64,000 bases of DNA from Pseudomonas helvetica (GTDB lineage: Bacteria > Pseudomonadota > Gammaproteobacteria > Pseudomonadales > Pseudomonadaceae), in assembly GCF_039908645.1 (NCBI RefSeq), contig NZ_CP150917.1, forward strand, positions 1,646,501 to 1,710,500, in the 5' to 3' direction. This document shows, piece after piece, positions 62,295 to 64,000 of the stretch. Every line of letters begins with the position of its first letter. Position 1 is the stretch's first letter. The notes beneath the pieces were generated by a model, which saw only the letters and a list, made by a program, of their open reading frames with translations, had not been told where the DNA came from and searched no databases. Position numbers and translations under genes: made by a program.

Positions 62295-62519
62295 GCCGTA
62301 AACCTCCGAGGAGTTGAGTTGCAATCCTCGGCAGTCTTGCGGTTGCAAACTAACAATTTGCCTTCATCGGGATGAAGAAATTTTTACCGATTTCCTGAAA
62401 ATCCTTTCACCTGGATTCATTTGTCTGCACCTGCCTGTCTCGTCACTCTGATGCTCAAGCCGATGGGCTGCTTTCAACCCTGACGACGACATCGGCTGTC
62501 ATTTGCGAGGTTTTTTTCA

Positions 62520-62924
62520 ATGACATTCAAACCCCTGTTACTGATTCCAGGTCTTGGCCTGGCCTGCCTGTTGTCTGCCTGTGCGGGGCCGGTCCCCAAG
62601 TCCGATCCGAGCGATGCCTGGATTGCTCTGCAACAACCCTCGAGCAGCAGTTTGCTGGCGGATCGGGTTGATGGCCGGCGAGTCGACGATGGTCGCTATT
62701 TCGAGGTCAAGCCTGGCGCTCATCGTCTGCAGATGACGCTGCTGACCGGGGCAGATGGCAACTCGGTTGAGCCCACTTGCATGGGGCATCTTCAATACAG
62801 CGGCTTTCAGGCAGGTGAGCATTACCAGATAAATACGTCGAGCGAGGGGCAGTCCGCCAGCGCCCGCCTGGTCGATTCCCACGGCAAGCAAGTCGCGCAA
62901 AGCGACCGCTTCAAGTGTTTGTAG
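62520..62924 (+). CDS. Small lipoprotein (paralog 1)
   Basis: 134 residues with lipobox LLSACAGP (Cys about 21). Mature part includes ADRVDGRRVDDGRYFEVKPGAHRLQ in pieces (VDGRRVDDGRYFEV) and two further cysteines (VEPTCMGH, DRFKCL). Probably a monitored or structural periplasmic lipoprotein; function unknown. The next gene is a tandem paralog. Not part of the divergent RND operon. Confidence 0.82.
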   Translation: MTFKPLLLIPGLGLACLLSACAGPVPKSDPSDAWIALQQPSSSSLLADRVDGRRVDDGRYFEVKPGAHRLQMTLLTGADGNSVEPTCMGHLQYSGFQAGEHYQINTSSEGQSASARLVDSHGKQVAQSDRFKCL

Positions 62925-63001
62925 GCCGGCTTTTCAACGATTGCTGATTGACCTTCAGGCATGCCGGGGTCTGTGTTTTTTACATGAGAGAGAGTCATTC
63001 G

Positions 63002-63412
63002 ATGACACTTAAACAACTGCTGCTGATTCCTGGCCTGAGCGTGGCCTGTCTGTTGTCCGCCTGTGCCGGTCCGATGCCAAAACCTGATCCGGGCATGGCC
63101 TGGATCGGGCTTCGGGATGAGGCGCCCAATGACATGCTGGCAGAACGGGTGGATGGCAAACGTATCGATGACGGACGCTTTTTCGAAGTGACCCCCGGTG
63201 CTCATGATCTGGCCGTGACGCTGTTCGAGATCCCGAGTGGTGACTCGAACCAGCAGGACTGCCAAGGCGAGGTCCGTTACAACCAATTCAAGGCGGGCGA
63301 ACACTACACACTGGTGGAGTCGAGCCTGGGGCAGGAAGTCAGTGCACGTCTGGAGGACTCCCACGGTCAGCAAGTCGCGCAGACTGGCGACTTTAGATGC
63401 ATGCCGGGGTAA
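63002..63412 (+). CDS. Small lipoprotein (paralog 2)
   Basis: 136 residues, lipobox LLSACAGP, same blocks as paralog 1: VDGKRIDDGRFFEVTPGAH and DSHGQQVAQ, two late cysteines (QQDCQGE, FRCMPG). Starts at the ATG at 63002; two earlier ATGs in frame are possible but give a longer N terminus. Arose by tandem duplication 77 bp after paralog 1. Confidence 0.82.
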   Translation: MTLKQLLLIPGLSVACLLSACAGPMPKPDPGMAWIGLRDEAPNDMLAERVDGKRIDDGRFFEVTPGAHDLAVTLFEIPSGDSNQQDCQGEVRYNQFKAGEHYTLVESSLGQEVSARLEDSHGQQVAQTGDFRCMPG

Positions 63413-63485
63413 ACCCTTCCAGGGGGCCGTCGTGCGCTACTGAAACTGGACAGGTCGGCACACTAAGGCTTTGCCCGAACCGGAT

Positions 63486-64000
63486 CTAACCGGAATGACA
63501 ATCCAGAATCAGCCGCGCGCCTCCATGCTCACGGGTTCCGACCTCCAGTCTGAACCCGTGCAGATCGATGATCGCTGCAACAATCGATAGCCCCAGTCCG
63601 AAGCCGTTCTGCTGGTGAGTGCTGTCGCAGCGATAGAACCGCTGAAATACCGCTTCTCGTTCAGCGGGAGGAATTCCCGGGCCGGAGTCCAACACTTCGA
63701 TCCGTGTGCTGCCGTCATGACTGACGGCCTTGAGGATGACCTCACCGCCGTGCGGTGTGAACTTGATCGCATTGCTCAGCAGGTTGGCCAGCGCTTCGAA
63801 CAGCAATGCCCGGTCGCCGTCCAGGGATGGCAGCGATTGCGGTAGCTGCAACAGCAGGGTGAGTTGGCGCTCCTCGGCAAGCGGCGAATAGAAGTCATGA
63901 ACCTCCTTCAACAACGTCATTGGATCGAACTGGATGAACGCGGAGCGACGCTGATGATCTTCCAGTTCAGAGATGCGCAGCAGGCCGCGAAAGCGCGCCA
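63486..64000 (-). CDS. Sensor histidine kinase, C-terminal part (gene truncated by window edge)
   Basis: At least 171 codons in the window, no start. Reads HATPase domain: N box ALLFEALANLLSNAIKFTPHGG, G1 IEVLDSGPGIPPAER, F box VFQRFYR, G2 GFGLGLSIVAAII. The edge segment RFRGLLRISELEDHQRRSAF is the C-terminal side of the dimerisation helix region, though the phospho-His itself lies outside. Cytoplasmic part of a two-component sensor; its response regulator is probably further left on the same strand, outside the window. Confidence 0.9.
   Translation of the reverse strand, partial: ARFRGLLRISELEDHQRRSAFIQFDPMTLLKEVHDFYSPLAEERQLTLLLQLPQSLPSLDGDRALLFEALANLLSNAIKFTPHGGEVILKAVSHDGSTRIEVLDSGPGIPPAEREAVFQRFYRCDSTHQQNGFGLGLSIVAAIIDLHGFRLEVGTREHGGARLILDCHSG

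Overview
The window is 64 kb of a Pseudomonas chromosome, most like the P. fluorescens group. The evidence is the gene order nadB / algU-mucA-mucB-mucD, the order dapA-bamC-purC-tRNA-Ser, near-family-identical proteins (AlgU, MucA, GcvR, RNase D, YcgL, YcgN), high GC codon use, and several REP/REPIN elements of the Pseudomonas type (gggagcaagctccc arms). No plasmid, phage structural or IS genes are visible.

Layout. 1-14.7 kb is conserved core: a palindromic element at the left edge, ygfX, nadB (minus), the envelope-stress/alginate regulon algU-mucA-mucB-mucD (no mucC), BepA-type protease, TusA-like protein, AI-2E family exporter, Bcp, GcvR, then dapA-bamC-MBL hydrolase-purC and tRNA-Ser(CGA). 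From 14.7 to about 24.75 kb lies accessory DNA between the tRNA-Ser 3' end plus terminator and a decayed second copy of that same 3' end plus terminator (24.67-24.74 kb). A third copy of the terminator sits at 17.76 kb. This stretch carries a Bcr/CflA pump and MocR regulator, then a polar amino-acid ABC transporter and a HAL-family protein. The last two units have duplicated control regions, 2157 bp apart, each with a sigma54 -24/-12 promoter, a HutC-type operator and conserved upstream TTAC/GTAA half sites. A broken tail of a HutV-like ATPase remains between the second promoter and the HAL-like gene. The HAL-like protein keeps most active-site residues but lacks the Ala-Ser-Gly that forms the MIO cofactor.

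25-29 kb holds a large lipoprotein, an MFS pump and a divergent Fe-S-type regulator. 29.1-35.97 kb is the most notable accessory block: a tightly overlapped five-gene operon (T_hemolysin-domain protein, AMP-dependent ligase, SyrP/TauD-like oxygenase, two class III aminotransferases) divergent from a LysR regulator. It looks like an uncharacterised small-molecule biosynthesis locus. Its ligase lacks the A10 lysine, and one aminotransferase has Asn at the PLP-N1 aspartate.

36.9-41.1 kb is a Gtr-type glycan modification operon (GtrB, methyltransferase, GtrA, GT-C-like membrane protein). 41.2-49.9 kb is a mosaic of LysR regulators, transporters, LtrA, a CHMI-like isomerase, a CynR/CynX-like pair without cyanase, and a periplasmic PheC-like dehydratase. 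50-56.4 kb returns to core genes (rnd-ycgL, a hydroxyacid dehydrogenase, nitroreductase, ycgN, a degenerate M1-peptidase-like protein, a SpoU methyltransferase) punctuated by two related 145-bp REPINs. 56.5-62.3 kb is a complete tripartite RND efflux operon whose pump has a His-rich loop, followed by two tandem paralogous lipoproteins and the 3' part of a sensor histidine kinase running off the right edge.
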